From assembly GCA_009692805.1 (NCBI GenBank), contig SHYM01000006.1:1-33572 (forward strand): 33,572 nucleotides of DNA. Direction: 5' to 3'. The notes beneath the pieces were generated by a model. The model saw nothing but the letters and a program-made list of their open reading frames with translations. It was not told the DNA's origin and ran no database searches. The position numbers and the translations under genes are program-made. The DNA is from Dehalococcoidia bacterium. Lineage in GTDB: Bacteria; Chloroflexota; Dehalococcoidia; SHYM01. Positions within the stretch are counted from its first letter, which is position 1. Each line of letters opens with the position of its first letter. Below, piece after piece: positions 22,652 through 30,365 of the stretch.

Positions 22652-23014
22652 GCTGCGGCGCTCGCGCTTCGCGGTAGGCAGTGCCGGCCTCCAGTGGCCG
22701 GCGCAGTTGCCGCCATGCCGCGGGATTCATGCCGCCGGGGTGCATCCGCCCTCAGCCTCTCGAAAGGCGTCCTCCCTGCCCTTTGCCCCTTGCTCTCGGC
22801 GCCCTCGCCGACTATCCTCCACATGTGAGCATGTTTCCTGACCATCGCAAGCGCCGCCGGCCCCAATCCCCACCATGCTGGCCAGACCCCGATTCGTTTT
22901 CGCAAAAAAATGTGCTACAGATACAAAGCGCCCGGAACGAATTCACCGGGCCGCCGCCGGAGCGCCCCGCCGACCACCATCCGCCCGGCCATCGCCCCTA
23001 CAGGGTGCCAACCC
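22652..23014. other. Gene-poor gap between hicA and moeA
   Basis: 363 bp. I see no convincing gene; open frames here have no recognisable protein pattern. At 22747-22769 the text GCCCTCAGCCTCTCGAAAGG resembles a degraded form of the GCCCTGAGCTTGTCGAAGG type motif, also seen upstream of tatD. An A-tract (22905-22911) and the TGTGCTACAGAT stretch could be a weak promoter for moeA. Confidence 0.4.
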
Positions 23015-24313
23015 ATGCCTGACAAGAAGCTGATGCCTTCCTGGCTCTCCTTCGAGGAGGCCCTGGAGCGCCTGCTGGCCTTTTTCGAGCCCCTGGAGCG
23101 GGAGGAGCGGCCCCTGCTGGAGACGCTGGGCCAGGCGCTGGCCGAGGACATCGTCGCGCCTCTCGATGTGCCCACTGTCACCAACTCCTCCATGGACGGC
23201 TACGCCGTGCATGCCGCCGATACGTCAGCGGCGGGCCGCCAGACGCCCGTAACCCTGCCGGTGGACGGCTACGTAGCGGCGGGCCACGTCTACCCCCGGC
23301 CCGTGCCGCAGGGCCACGCCCTCCGGATTATGACGGGCGCGCCCATCCCGCCCGGCGCCGACGCCGTGGTGCCCTTCGAGGATACCGACGAGCTGGAGCA
23401 GAAGGGGCAGGGCGCCCAGGCCATTCAGTCCGTGCGTATCTACCGAGAGGCCGCTGCCGGCGCCAACGTCCGCAGGGCGGGCGAGGATGTGCGCCAGGGA
23501 CAGCTGGTGCTGGCGCGGGGCACCATCATCAAGCCCGCCACCATCGCCGTCCTCGCCTCCCTGGGGCGGAGCACGGCGCCCGTCTTCCGGCGCCCCACCG
23601 TCGCTATCCTCTCCACGGGCGACGAAGTGGTGCCGCCAGGGCAGCCCCTGGGCCCCGGCCAGCTCTACGATAGCAACAGCTACGGCCTCGCCTCCCTGGT
23701 CGCGCGCTACGGCGGCATACCCCGGCTGCTGGGCATCGCTCGCGACACGGTGGAGGCGGTGGAGGAGAAGCTGGCCGAGGGGATGGAGGCGGACATGGTG
23801 CTGACCGCGGCAGGGGTCAGCCGGGGCGACTACGATGTGGTGAAAGACGTGCTTCTGCGCCACGGCGAGATCGATTTCTGGACGGTGCGCATCCGCCCGG
23901 GTAAGCCCCTGGCCTTTGGCGCCCTAGTGGGCACGGACCGCCAGGGCCGGCCGCGGCGAGTGCCGCAGATCGGCCTGCCGGGGAACCCCGTGAGCGCCCT
24001 GGTGACCTGCGAGCTCTTCGCCCGGCCCGCCATCCTCAAGATGCTGGGCCACACCCAGTTGGCCCGGCCCAGCGTCAGCGCCGTCTTCCACGGCTCGCTG
24101 ACTAACCCGGACGGCCGCCGGACCTTTGCCCGGGCGATACTGGAACGCCGCGGGGACAGCTACCACGCCACCCTGAGCGGGGGCCAAGGGTCCCACATCC
24201 TCTCCGCCCTCGCCCTGGCCAACGCCCTGGTGGTCCTGCCCGAAGAGCGCCTCGCCCTGCGGGACGGCGATTTGGTCCAGGCCATCCCGCTGGACGCCGA
24301 CATCCCGGGCTGA
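23015..24313 (+). CDS. moeA: Molybdopterin molybdenumtransferase MoeA
   Basis: 432 aa from the ATG at 23015; the frame is open further upstream but only unconserved Arg/Pro-rich sequence is found there. Family marks in order: SFEEALERLLAF, LDVPTVTNSSMDGYAVHAADT, RIMTGAPIPPGADAVVPFEDT, GEDVRQGQLVLARGT, the MPT-binding ILSTGDEVVPPGQPLGPGQLYDSNSYGLASLV, AAGVSRGDYDVVKDVL, RIRPGKPLAFG and IGLPGNPVSALVTCELF. It inserts molybdate into adenylylated molybdopterin. No other Mo-cofactor gene is in the window, so it stands apart from its pathway. Confidence 0.95.
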   Translation: MPDKKLMPSWLSFEEALERLLAFFEPLEREERPLLETLGQALAEDIVAPLDVPTVTNSSMDGYAVHAADTSAAGRQTPVTLPVDGYVAAGHVYPRPVPQGHALRIMTGAPIPPGADAVVPFEDTDELEQKGQGAQAIQSVRIYREAAAGANVRRAGEDVRQGQLVLARGTIIKPATIAVLASLGRSTAPVFRRPTVAILSTGDEVVPPGQPLGPGQLYDSNSYGLASLVARYGGIPRLLGIARDTVEAVEEKLAEGMEADMVLTAAGVSRGDYDVVKDVLLRHGEIDFWTVRIRPGKPLAFGALVGTDRQGRPRRVPQIGLPGNPVSALVTCELFARPAILKMLGHTQLARPSVSAVFHGSLTNPDGRRTFARAILERRGDSYHATLSGGQGSHILSALALANALVVLPEERLALRDGDLVQAIPLDADIPG

Positions 24314-24334
24314 CCCTGTCCGCTGGCGGCCACC

Positions 24335-24380
24335 GCCTCACGCTGCTAAGATAGGTTGGCTGATTATATCAGCGTGAGGC
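24335..24380. repeat. 11-bp inverted repeat with 24-nt spacer
   Basis: GCCTCACGCTG (24335-24345) and CAGCGTGAGGC (24370-24380) are perfect inverted copies in the gap between moeA and the next gene. The spacer is AT-rich (TTGGCTGATTATAT). It could be a transcript hairpin after moeA or a regulator-binding site for the next gene; a terminal T-run is absent. Confidence 0.55.
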
Positions 24381-24419
24381 TGTCGACATTCGCCATGACA
24401 GCCGGAGAGTAGGTATCCC

Positions 24420-24920
24420 ATGGCCAAGCTTTCGCCTCCCGAGGTCGAGCCCTCTTTGCCCGTCGCCAAGGAGCTCCCCCTTTACCGCATAGACCGGGAA
24501 CAGTTCGAGGCCAGCGGCCGGTCCTTCTGGGCCACGGCAAGCGCCCGGTTCTGTAAGTCCTGTCAACGCAAGTACGGGGCTTCGGGCGCCGAGGATGGGC
24601 GCTCGCGCGCCAAGCGGCCGGCCAAGGGCGCCAAAGCGCCGGACCCCTTCGCCGTGGTCAAAGACTGCTGTTCCAAGACGGCAGGCTACCTGGACAACGG
24701 CCTGCCCATCACCGAGGCGATGTTCCGGATCCTCTTGGCCCACGGGCACAGACCGCTAGACCTAGCTGAGATGCAGGGCCGCTTGGAGTCCTGGGCAGCG
24801 ACGGCGGAACGGCGGCGCGATCTGTCGCTCCCCACCATCCGGCGCATCCTGGACCACGCCACCTTCTACAACATTAATCGGGTGCCGCCGGAGGCTGCCG
24901 AAAGTACCAAACGGGCCTAG
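24420..24920 (+). CDS. Conserved-looking hypothetical protein with four cysteines
   Basis: 166 aa. It is not recognised. Two cysteine pairs (CKSC at 45-48 and CC at 83-84) are separated by a basic Lys/Arg/Ala linker (about 54-76), suggesting a metal site or redox pair. The rest is predicted helical and charged, with SLPTIRRILDHATFYNINRVPPEAAE at the end. No signal peptide or membrane segment. ATG start 9 nt after AGGTATCC; the upstream gap has an inverted repeat. Coding is supported by strong codon bias and the absence of stops. Confidence 0.65.
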   Translation: MAKLSPPEVEPSLPVAKELPLYRIDREQFEASGRSFWATASARFCKSCQRKYGASGAEDGRSRAKRPAKGAKAPDPFAVVKDCCSKTAGYLDNGLPITEAMFRILLAHGHRPLDLAEMQGRLESWAATAERRRDLSLPTIRRILDHATFYNINRVPPEAAESTKRA

Positions 24921-24981
24921 GCCCGAGCCGCGGCCTAGGCCGCTTGCCCAAGCCACTGGGGTACGGACTACAAGGTCGGCG

Positions 24982-25208
24982 CTAGCGCACGCGGAAGTTC
25001 AGGACCTGCCCCGTCGCCGGGGCCCAGGCTACTCCAGGGCCGCCCGCGAACCCTCCGCCTCCACCAGCACCTCCTCGCCGGAGGGCAGGTTGAGGGCGTA
25101 GCCTCGCAGCCGCAAGGATACCGCCTGGCGGCGCACGAAATCGCGGTAGCCCACCATCTGCACCCGGCCTCTGGCCACCGCCATCAGGCGGGCCTGCTCC
25201 TCCGCCAT
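24982..25208 (-). pseudogene. Decayed acylphosphatase
   Basis: From the ATG at 25208 the frame reads 59 residues and stops at 25029. RGRVQMVGYRDFVRRQAVSLRLRGYALNLPSGEEVLVEAEG matches the acylphosphatase signature (GRVQGVGFR...NLPDG...EVVAEG), with the catalytic Arg (R22) and Asn (N40) both present. Family members are about 90 aa. The expected ending, of the form W-x-x-ATG-x-x-x-x-FRVR, appears just past the stop in another frame (WAPATGQVLNFRVR, then a stop at 24982-24984). The middle C-terminal strand/helix segment is missing, so a deletion plus frameshift has probably inactivated the gene. It is 20-odd bp downstream of the YHYH gene. Confidence 0.65.
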
Positions 25209-25233
25209 CGCGCCCCCATTTTCGTAAGGGCCC

Positions 25234-26181
25234 CTACCTTCCCGTAGTTCCATAAAAGCCGACGCCGTTGATGTAAGGCGGATCCGCCGTGATGTGATAG
25301 TGATAGACGCCCTCCGGGTAGTCCGTGGTCTTGTGCCAGTGGCCGTGGAATTCGTCTAGGTCGGCGCTGCGCAGCGTCTTGCCGCCCTCTTCGGAACCGT
25401 ATACGGGGAAGCCATCCAGCAGGAATCCGACCAGCGCATCGCGGCCGTACCTTGATGTTAGGCTCGTCGGCTCGACATGGTAATGATACATTCCCGTCAT
25501 CTGCGGATGCCCGTTGTAGTGATCGAAGGAGTCTATTTCCTGAGTGAGCAGGCGATTTGGCCCGGCGTACTGGTTAAAAAGCGGGACCCCGTTGATCGCA
25601 ACGCCAATGGGACCCAAAGGTGTTGGAACTAGGTGGTCGGATTTCTGAGGGTGCAGGGGGAGCCGCAGGACGAGCGATTGCGCTGCAATCTGATTGGGAT
25701 TCTGCCGAAAGTACACGTTGCCGCCGGTGTATGGTTCGTAGCGGCTGTCGCTCCTGGGGAAATACGGGCTCGGATGGTCCGGGACCCCTGTCGCCCTGAT
25801 GATCAGGTAATCGCCATCGACCGTGATGGAAAGTAGTGGGGGGAACTTCTGAAAAGGCGCGGGTATCTCGCCTAGCCGAGGAACCGCAGAGGACGTCGGG
25901 GGAGGGACCGGACTAGGAGCAGGGTTCGACGTGGGCGTCGGTGTGGCCGTGGGCGTCGGTGTGGCCGTGGGCGTCGGTGTGGGCGTCGGTGTGGGCGTCG
26001 GTGTGGCCGTGGGTATAGCTAGGGGCAGAGGTGCGAAGGCAGTGGTTAGAGCCGCGTCCGTCGAGGTTGCTGTCGGGACCTCGGCCGGCGCCGGCGCGGC
26101 CTCCTGCGCGCAACTGGCTGACACCAGCAAGAGCACGCCACTAAGAGCGGCGGGCATACGCCGCCGCCAGTTTCTGCCCAT
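25234..26181 (-). CDS. YHYH domain lipoprotein/secreted protein with Thr-Pro linker
   Basis: 315 aa from the ATG at 26181, with an N-terminal signal (RNWRRRMPAALSGVLLLVSASCAQ) whose Cys suggests a lipoprotein, though the lipobox is imperfect. A TPTPTA-rich linker of about 40 residues is encoded by a GTCGGTGTGGGC-type tandem repeat. The globular part (about 130-315) has GVAINGVPLFN, GMYHYHVEPTSLTSRYGRDALVGFLLDGFPVYG, DEFHGHWHKTTDYPEGVYHYHITADPPYINGVGFYG, the diagnostic YHYH motif occurring twice. YHYH proteins are extracellular with unknown function; the histidine clusters suggest metal binding. The start is supported by a TATAAT box at leaderless distance. Confidence 0.85.
   Translation of the reverse strand: MGRNWRRRMPAALSGVLLLVSASCAQEAAPAPAEVPTATSTDAALTTAFAPLPLAIPTATPTPTPTPTPTPTATPTPTATPTPTSNPAPSPVPPPTSSAVPRLGEIPAPFQKFPPLLSITVDGDYLIIRATGVPDHPSPYFPRSDSRYEPYTGGNVYFRQNPNQIAAQSLVLRLPLHPQKSDHLVPTPLGPIGVAINGVPLFNQYAGPNRLLTQEIDSFDHYNGHPQMTGMYHYHVEPTSLTSRYGRDALVGFLLDGFPVYGSEEGGKTLRSADLDEFHGHWHKTTDYPEGVYHYHITADPPYINGVGFYGTTGR
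25930..26010. repeat. Tandem repeat coding for the Thr-Pro linker
   Basis: Units of GTGGGCGTCGGT and GTGGCCGTGGGCGTCGGT alternate over about 80 bp. Both are multiples of 6, so copy-number change alters linker length without shifting the frame. Confidence 0.8.
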
Positions 26182-26188
26182 GTGATCG

Positions 26189-26194
26189 ATTATA
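26189..26194 (-). promoter_or_regulatory. -10 box at leaderless distance from the YHYH gene
   Basis: On the minus strand TATAAT ends 7 bp before the ATG (26181). The predicted start base is 26182, so the mRNA would begin essentially at the start codon. Confidence 0.45.
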
Positions 26195-26275
26195 GAGGGC
26201 TGCGTAGCGAAATAGTGATGCGACGGCACCGCTTGCGAGGCAAGTGCTCACCTTCCGGAGCGCTACAGTGCAGCG

Positions 26276-26281
26276 TATACT
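26276..26281 (+). promoter_or_regulatory. -10 box of the thrB promoter
   Basis: TATACT with a predicted start near 26288. The leader carries a strong AAGGAGG (26295-26301) 3 nt before the ATG, so unlike several neighbours this gene has a standard leader. Confidence 0.5.
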
Positions 26282-26304
26282 AAGGCCGCTTTCCAAGGAG
26301 GGCT

Positions 26305-27222
26305 ATGCCGCCAGACCGCGTCACCGTCCACGTGCCGGCGACCACCGCCAATCTGGGCTCTGGCTTCGATTGCCTGGGGCTCGCCCTCGACCTGCAGAAC
26401 ACAGTGACGGTGGAGCGGAGCGACCGGCTGCGTATAGAGATCGCGGGCGAGGGGGAGAAGGAGCTGTCCCGCCAGACCGACAACTGGGTCTATCAGGGTA
26501 TGGCCGCCCTCTGCAAGCGTATCGAGCTGGCGGTGCCTCCGGTGCGGATCATCTGCCACAACCGCATCCCGCTGAGCCGGGGGTTGGGGAGCAGCGCGGC
26601 CGCCGCCCTCTCCGGCGTGCTGGCGTCCAACGCTCTTTGCGACGACGCCCTTCCCCAGGGGGAGCTGCTCCTGTTGGCTGCCACCCTGGACGGCCACCCG
26701 GACAATGTGGCGCCGGCGCTACTGGGTGGCTGCCAGATCGTGGTGCGAGATGACGAGCAGGGCCTGGTGACCGCCCCCATCCCGGTGCCACCCGAGCTCC
26801 GAGCAGTCCTGTTCCTGCCCGATTTCGCCATGCCCACCGCCCAGGCGCGAGCGGTGCTGCCCCTGTTGGTCACCCGCCAGGACGCCGTGTTCAACATCGG
26901 GCGTACGGCACTCCTGGTAAGCAGCCTCTTCACGGGCAGGCTGGAGTCGCTGCGCCTGGCGACCCAGGACCGCCTGCACCAACGGCCCCGGGAGGTCCTA
27001 TTCCCCGCCATGCCCAAGCTCCTTCAGGCTGCCCTGGACGCCGGCGCCTTCGGCGCTTTCCTCTCTGGAGCGGGCTCCTCCATCATCGCCTTCACCGGCA
27101 GCGATGGCCAGGCCCAGACGGTCGGCCGGGCCTTGCAGGCGTCCGCCCAGGACAACGCGGTGGCTGGAAGCTGGCGGGTGCTCCTGCCGGCGGCCCGGGG
27201 AGCGCAGGTGCTAGCCCAATAG
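26305..27222 (+). CDS. thrB: Homoserine kinase
   Basis: 305 aa. GHMP kinase with HVPATTANLGSGFDCLGLALDL at the start, the ATP-binding PLSRGLGSSAAA (89-100) and LDGHPDNVAPALLGG. The C-terminal GAFGAFLSGAGSSIIAF is the third GHMP motif. It phosphorylates homoserine in threonine synthesis. ATG start fixed by an AAGGAGG site. The aspartate kinase gene follows about 100 bp downstream on the same strand with its own promoter-like sequence, so the two form a small threonine/aspartate-family cluster. Confidence 0.96.
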   Translation: MPPDRVTVHVPATTANLGSGFDCLGLALDLQNTVTVERSDRLRIEIAGEGEKELSRQTDNWVYQGMAALCKRIELAVPPVRIICHNRIPLSRGLGSSAAAALSGVLASNALCDDALPQGELLLLAATLDGHPDNVAPALLGGCQIVVRDDEQGLVTAPIPVPPELRAVLFLPDFAMPTAQARAVLPLLVTRQDAVFNIGRTALLVSSLFTGRLESLRLATQDRLHQRPREVLFPAMPKLLQAALDAGAFGAFLSGAGSSIIAFTGSDGQAQTVGRALQASAQDNAVAGSWRVLLPAARGAQVLAQ

Positions 27223-27239
27223 CGCTGGGGACGCTCCCC

Positions 27240-27268
27240 TTTACCACCCGCGGCCCTACGGCTACAAT
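27240..27268 (+). promoter_or_regulatory. Promoter of the aspartate kinase gene
   Basis: TTTACC (27240-27245), a 17-bp spacer and TACAAT (27263-27268). The predicted start is near 27275, leaving a leader of about 50 nt with AGGAGAACGGAGCAAGG before the ATG. Confidence 0.5.
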
Positions 27269-27326
27269 TAGCCATCGCTAGGCGCCTTCCGCCGTCGCTA
27301 GCAGGAGAACGGAGCAAGGGTCCGCC

Positions 27327-28547
27327 ATGGCCCTCATCGTCCAGAAATACGGTGGCACCTCCCTCGCCCATGCCGACAATTTCAAGCATGTGGCGCGCCG
27401 GGTGGCAGCCCTCAGGGACCAGGGCCACGACGTGGTCGTGGTGGTCTCCGCGCGGGGCGATACGACCGACGAACTGCTGGGGCTCGCCCTGGAGATCACC
27501 CCGGAGCCCGACGAGCGCGAGCTGGATTTGCTCCTCTCCACGGGAGAGATGGTCTCCTGCGCCCTCTTGGCGATGGCCCTCAAGGCGCTGAGCAAAGAGG
27601 CGGTGAGCCTCACGGGCCTGCAGGCGGGCATACTCACCGATAAGGCCCACAGCAAGGCGCGCATCACGGGCGTGGACCCAGGGCGGATCCAGCGGGAGCT
27701 AAAACGAGGACAGATAGTCATCGTGGCCGGGTTCCAGGGAGTCACCACGGATATGGATGTTACCACCCTGGGCCGCGGCGGCTCCGACACCACGGCGGTG
27801 GCCCTGGCAGCCCGGCTCAAGGCCGGGCGGTGCGAGATCTACACCGACGTGGAGGGAGTCTACACCGCCGACCCCCGTATCGTCCCCGAGGCGCGCCGCC
27901 TGCAGGACATCGGCTACGAGGAGATGCTGGAGCTGGCCACTTACGGGGCCAAGGTGCTGCATCCCAGGGCCGCGGAACTGGGCCTGCTTTACGATATCCC
28001 GATCCTGGTGGCATCCACCTTCGTCGAAGGCCCGGGCACCCTCGTCTGCAAAGGAGTAACCATGGAAGCCGAGAACAAGGTGCGCGGCATCGCCCATGAC
28101 CTGGATGTCGCCAAGATCACCATGCGCGGCGTCCCCGACCGCCCGGGCATCGCCGCCGCCATCTTCGAGCCTCTGGCCCAGGCCAACATCAGCGTCGACA
28201 CCATCGTCCAGAACGCTAGCCTGGAGAACGTGACCGACCTCACCTTCACCGTGGCCAAGGGCGACCTCACCAAGGCGATGAAAGTGGTGGACAAGCGGGC
28301 CAAGCAGGTGGGATTCAAGCAGGTCCTAGCCGACGGCACCCTCGGCAAGGTGAGCATCGTGGGCACCGGGATGCAGCACACCCCGGGCTACGCCTCCAAG
28401 ATGTTCCGTGCCCTGTCCGACGCCGGCGTCAATATCCACCTCATCACCACCTCCGAGGTCCGCATCACCTGTATCGTGGACGGGGCCAAGGTGCCCTTGG
28501 CGGTGCGGGCCCTCCACGAGGCCTTCGAGCTGGCGAAGCCGCAGTAG
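27327..28547 (+). CDS. lysC: Aspartate kinase
   Basis: 406 aa. The catalytic domain starts with [15 protein letters not shown], followed by [31 protein letters not shown] and [43 protein letters not shown]. Two C-terminal ACT domains (about 265-335 and 345-400, with [43 protein letters not shown]) suggest feedback control by Lys and/or Thr. It catalyses the first step to Lys, Thr and Met. The ATG at 27327 has a purine-rich site upstream. A downstream in-frame ATG near 28061 ([13 protein letters not shown]) could give the separate beta subunit known from some aspartate kinases; that is only a possibility. Confidence 0.96.
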   Translation: MALIVQKYGGTSLAHADNFKHVARRVAALRDQGHDVVVVVSARGDTTDELLGLALEITPEPDERELDLLLSTGEMVSCALLAMALKALSKEAVSLTGLQAGILTDKAHSKARITGVDPGRIQRELKRGQIVIVAGFQGVTTDMDVTTLGRGGSDTTAVALAARLKAGRCEIYTDVEGVYTADPRIVPEARRLQDIGYEEMLELATYGAKVLHPRAAELGLLYDIPILVASTFVEGPGTLVCKGVTMEAENKVRGIAHDLDVAKITMRGVPDRPGIAAAIFEPLAQANISVDTIVQNASLENVTDLTFTVAKGDLTKAMKVVDKRAKQVGFKQVLADGTLGKVSIVGTGMQHTPGYASKMFRALSDAGVNIHLITTSEVRITCIVDGAKVPLAVRALHEAFELAKPQ

Positions 28548-28582
28548 GGAGAGGGCACAACCGGGAGACCACAAAGGCCAGA

Positions 28583-29533
28583 TCAGCTCCGTCCCAAGAG
28601 CCCGCCGATGGTGAGCCAGTAGTAGATGAGGAACAGCCCCGCCAGCACCAGCAGGGCCGCGCCCGCCCGCTCCAGGTAGGGGATGAGGCGGGTCACGGAG
28701 CGGGCGACGGCGCCCTTGAACAGGGCCGCGGCCAGCGAGACCACCGTCAGGATCAGGCCCATCCCCAGGGCATACAGGATGAACTGCCCGACGCCCGCCG
28801 CGATGCCCTGGGCCGCTAGGGCGCTACCCACCACCGCCAGGAACACCGGCAGGGTGCAGCTCAGCGACGCCACGCCGTAGGCGAGGCCGTAGAGGAAGAG
28901 CGCCCGCCAGCCCCGGCCGCCGGGTATGGGGATGCGGCTGGCGGCCAGGATGCCCAGATAACGCCCCGACAGGCTCCATAGGCCCAGGACGACCATGGCC
29001 CCGCCCACGGCCAGGGCTGCCCACGGCACCACCTGTATCAGGCCCCGCCCACCCGCGGCGATGATGGCACCGGCAGCGGCGAACATGGCCACGAAGCCCG
29101 CGGTGACCACAAGCCCCATACCCAGGGCCCTCGCCGCCCTGGGCGCCAAGTGGGCCCCTGGCTGGGCCCCTACCCTGTCATCCAACTGAAACGCGACAAA
29201 GGCCGGCAGCATGGCGAAGCCGCAGGGGTTCACCGCCGAGACCATGCCCGCGGCGAAGGCGAAGCCGAAGGGCAGCGCCTTCGCCAGCGGCTCCAACCAG
29301 GAGCGGCTCCAGCTCACGGCGCGCTCGAACCCCTGGCCGAGGGGTCCGCCGAAGGGCTGGCCCACGGACCAGGCGATGAAGTACGCCAGCCCGCCCATGG
29401 CCAGCAGCAAGCCCAGAGCCAGGCCCGCCAGGCGGTAGCGGGGCAGCCCTTTAAAACCCGCTACTGAAGCCTCTGAGCCCTCCAGCACATGCTCTGGCGA
29501 AGTATCCGCCATCGAACCAACCCCTCGTCCCAT
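28583..29533 (-). CDS. CcdA/DsbD-type thiol-disulfide membrane transporter
   Basis: 316 aa. A short N-terminal tail and one TM (about 34-55) precede a six-helix DsbD-beta/CcdA core. The two essential cysteines are in NPCGFAMLP (C104) and SLSCTLPVF (C226), the pair that shuttles reducing power across the membrane. The extra N-terminal TM and the MLPAFVAFQL stretch are common in actinobacterial and Chloroflexota versions. Starts at 29533 or at M8 (29512). A TACAAT box lies at 29551-29556 on this strand, very close to the divergent glycosyltransferase promoter. No thioredoxin partner or cytochrome c gene is in the window, so its partner is unknown. Confidence 0.88.
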   Translation of the reverse strand: MGRGVGSMADTSPEHVLEGSEASVAGFKGLPRYRLAGLALGLLLAMGGLAYFIAWSVGQPFGGPLGQGFERAVSWSRSWLEPLAKALPFGFAFAAGMVSAVNPCGFAMLPAFVAFQLDDRVGAQPGAHLAPRAARALGMGLVVTAGFVAMFAAAGAIIAAGGRGLIQVVPWAALAVGGAMVVLGLWSLSGRYLGILAASRIPIPGGRGWRALFLYGLAYGVASLSCTLPVFLAVVGSALAAQGIAAGVGQFILYALGMGLILTVVSLAAALFKGAVARSVTRLIPYLERAGAALLVLAGLFLIYYWLTIGGLLGRS

Positions 29534-29600
29534 GAGCCACCCACGCCGCTATTGTATGCCAGTGCGATGGGCGGTGAGCAGGGCTGCCCATGCACGCCGC

Positions 29601-29606
29601 TATAAT
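29601..29606 (+). promoter_or_regulatory. -10 box at leaderless distance from the glycosyltransferase gene
   Basis: A perfect TATAAT ends 7 bp before the ATG at 29614. The predicted start base is 29613, so the transcript would be leaderless. No -35 is recognised. No ribosome binding site precedes this ATG. Confidence 0.45.
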
Positions 29607-29613
29607 GCGGGCA

Positions 29614-30363
29614 ATGCAGGAGAGCCCGCCGTACCTTTCCATCGTGGTGCCCGCCTACAACGAGGAGGCGCGGCTGCCGGAGAGCCTGGCCCAGATCGTC
29701 GCCTGTCTGCAAAGCAGGCCCTTCGACTGGGAGGTGCTGGTGGCCGACGACGGCAGCAACGACCGCACCGCCGCCATCGTGCAGGAGTGTAGCGCCCGCG
29801 AGGGGCGGGTGCGGCTGCTCTCCGGCCCTCATCTGGGAAAGGGCGGCGCTGTCCGGCGCGGGATGCTGGCCGCCAGGGGACGCTACCGCTTCCTGGCCGA
29901 CGCCGATCTCTCCATGCCCATCGAGCAGGTGGAGCGCTTCCTCCCACCGTGCCTCGACGACTGCGACGTGGCCATCGCCTCTCGGGAGGCGCCAGGGGCG
30001 CGGCGCCTCGGCGAGCCCCGGAGACGCCACCTGGTGGGGAGGGCCTTCAACCTGCTAGTCCGGCTCGTGGCCCTCCCGGGCGTCCGCGACAGCCAATGTG
30101 GCTTCAAGCTCTTCACCGCGGCGGCCGCCCAGGCGCTCTTCCCACTCCAGCGGCTCCAGGGCTGGGGCTTCGACGTGGAGGTGCTCTACCTGGCCCGCTT
30201 GCAGGGCCGGCGGCTGGTGGAGGTGCCCATCGACTGGCACTATCGCAAGGAGAGCAAGGTGCGCCTATTCCCCGACGCCCTGCGCATATTGGGAGAGCTC
30301 GTGCTGATCCGCTGGAACCACCTGCGGGGCCGCTATCGGGCGCGGCCTGCGCGCCAGACCTGA
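29614..30363 (+). CDS. Family 2 glycosyltransferase, dolichyl/polyprenyl-phosphate glucosyltransferase type
   Basis: 249 aa from the ATG at 29614; upstream ATGs at 29590 and 29605 are also in frame but overlap the -10 box. The GT-A fold is shown by LSIVVPAYNEEARLPESL (8-25), VLVADDGSNDRT (41-52), GKGGAVRRGM (76-84) and the metal motif LADADLSMP (94-102), which is characteristic of ALG5-like enzymes. It also has DSQCGFKLFTAAAAQALFP and WGFDVEVLYLA. It would move a sugar from a nucleotide sugar to polyprenyl phosphate. No TM tail is seen. Its stop is directly followed by rsmI, 2 nt apart. Confidence 0.9.
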   Translation: MQESPPYLSIVVPAYNEEARLPESLAQIVACLQSRPFDWEVLVADDGSNDRTAAIVQECSAREGRVRLLSGPHLGKGGAVRRGMLAARGRYRFLADADLSMPIEQVERFLPPCLDDCDVAIASREAPGARRLGEPRRRHLVGRAFNLLVRLVALPGVRDSQCGFKLFTAAAAQALFPLQRLQGWGFDVEVLYLARLQGRRLVEVPIDWHYRKESKVRLFPDALRILGELVLIRWNHLRGRYRARPARQT

Positions 30364-30365
30364 CA

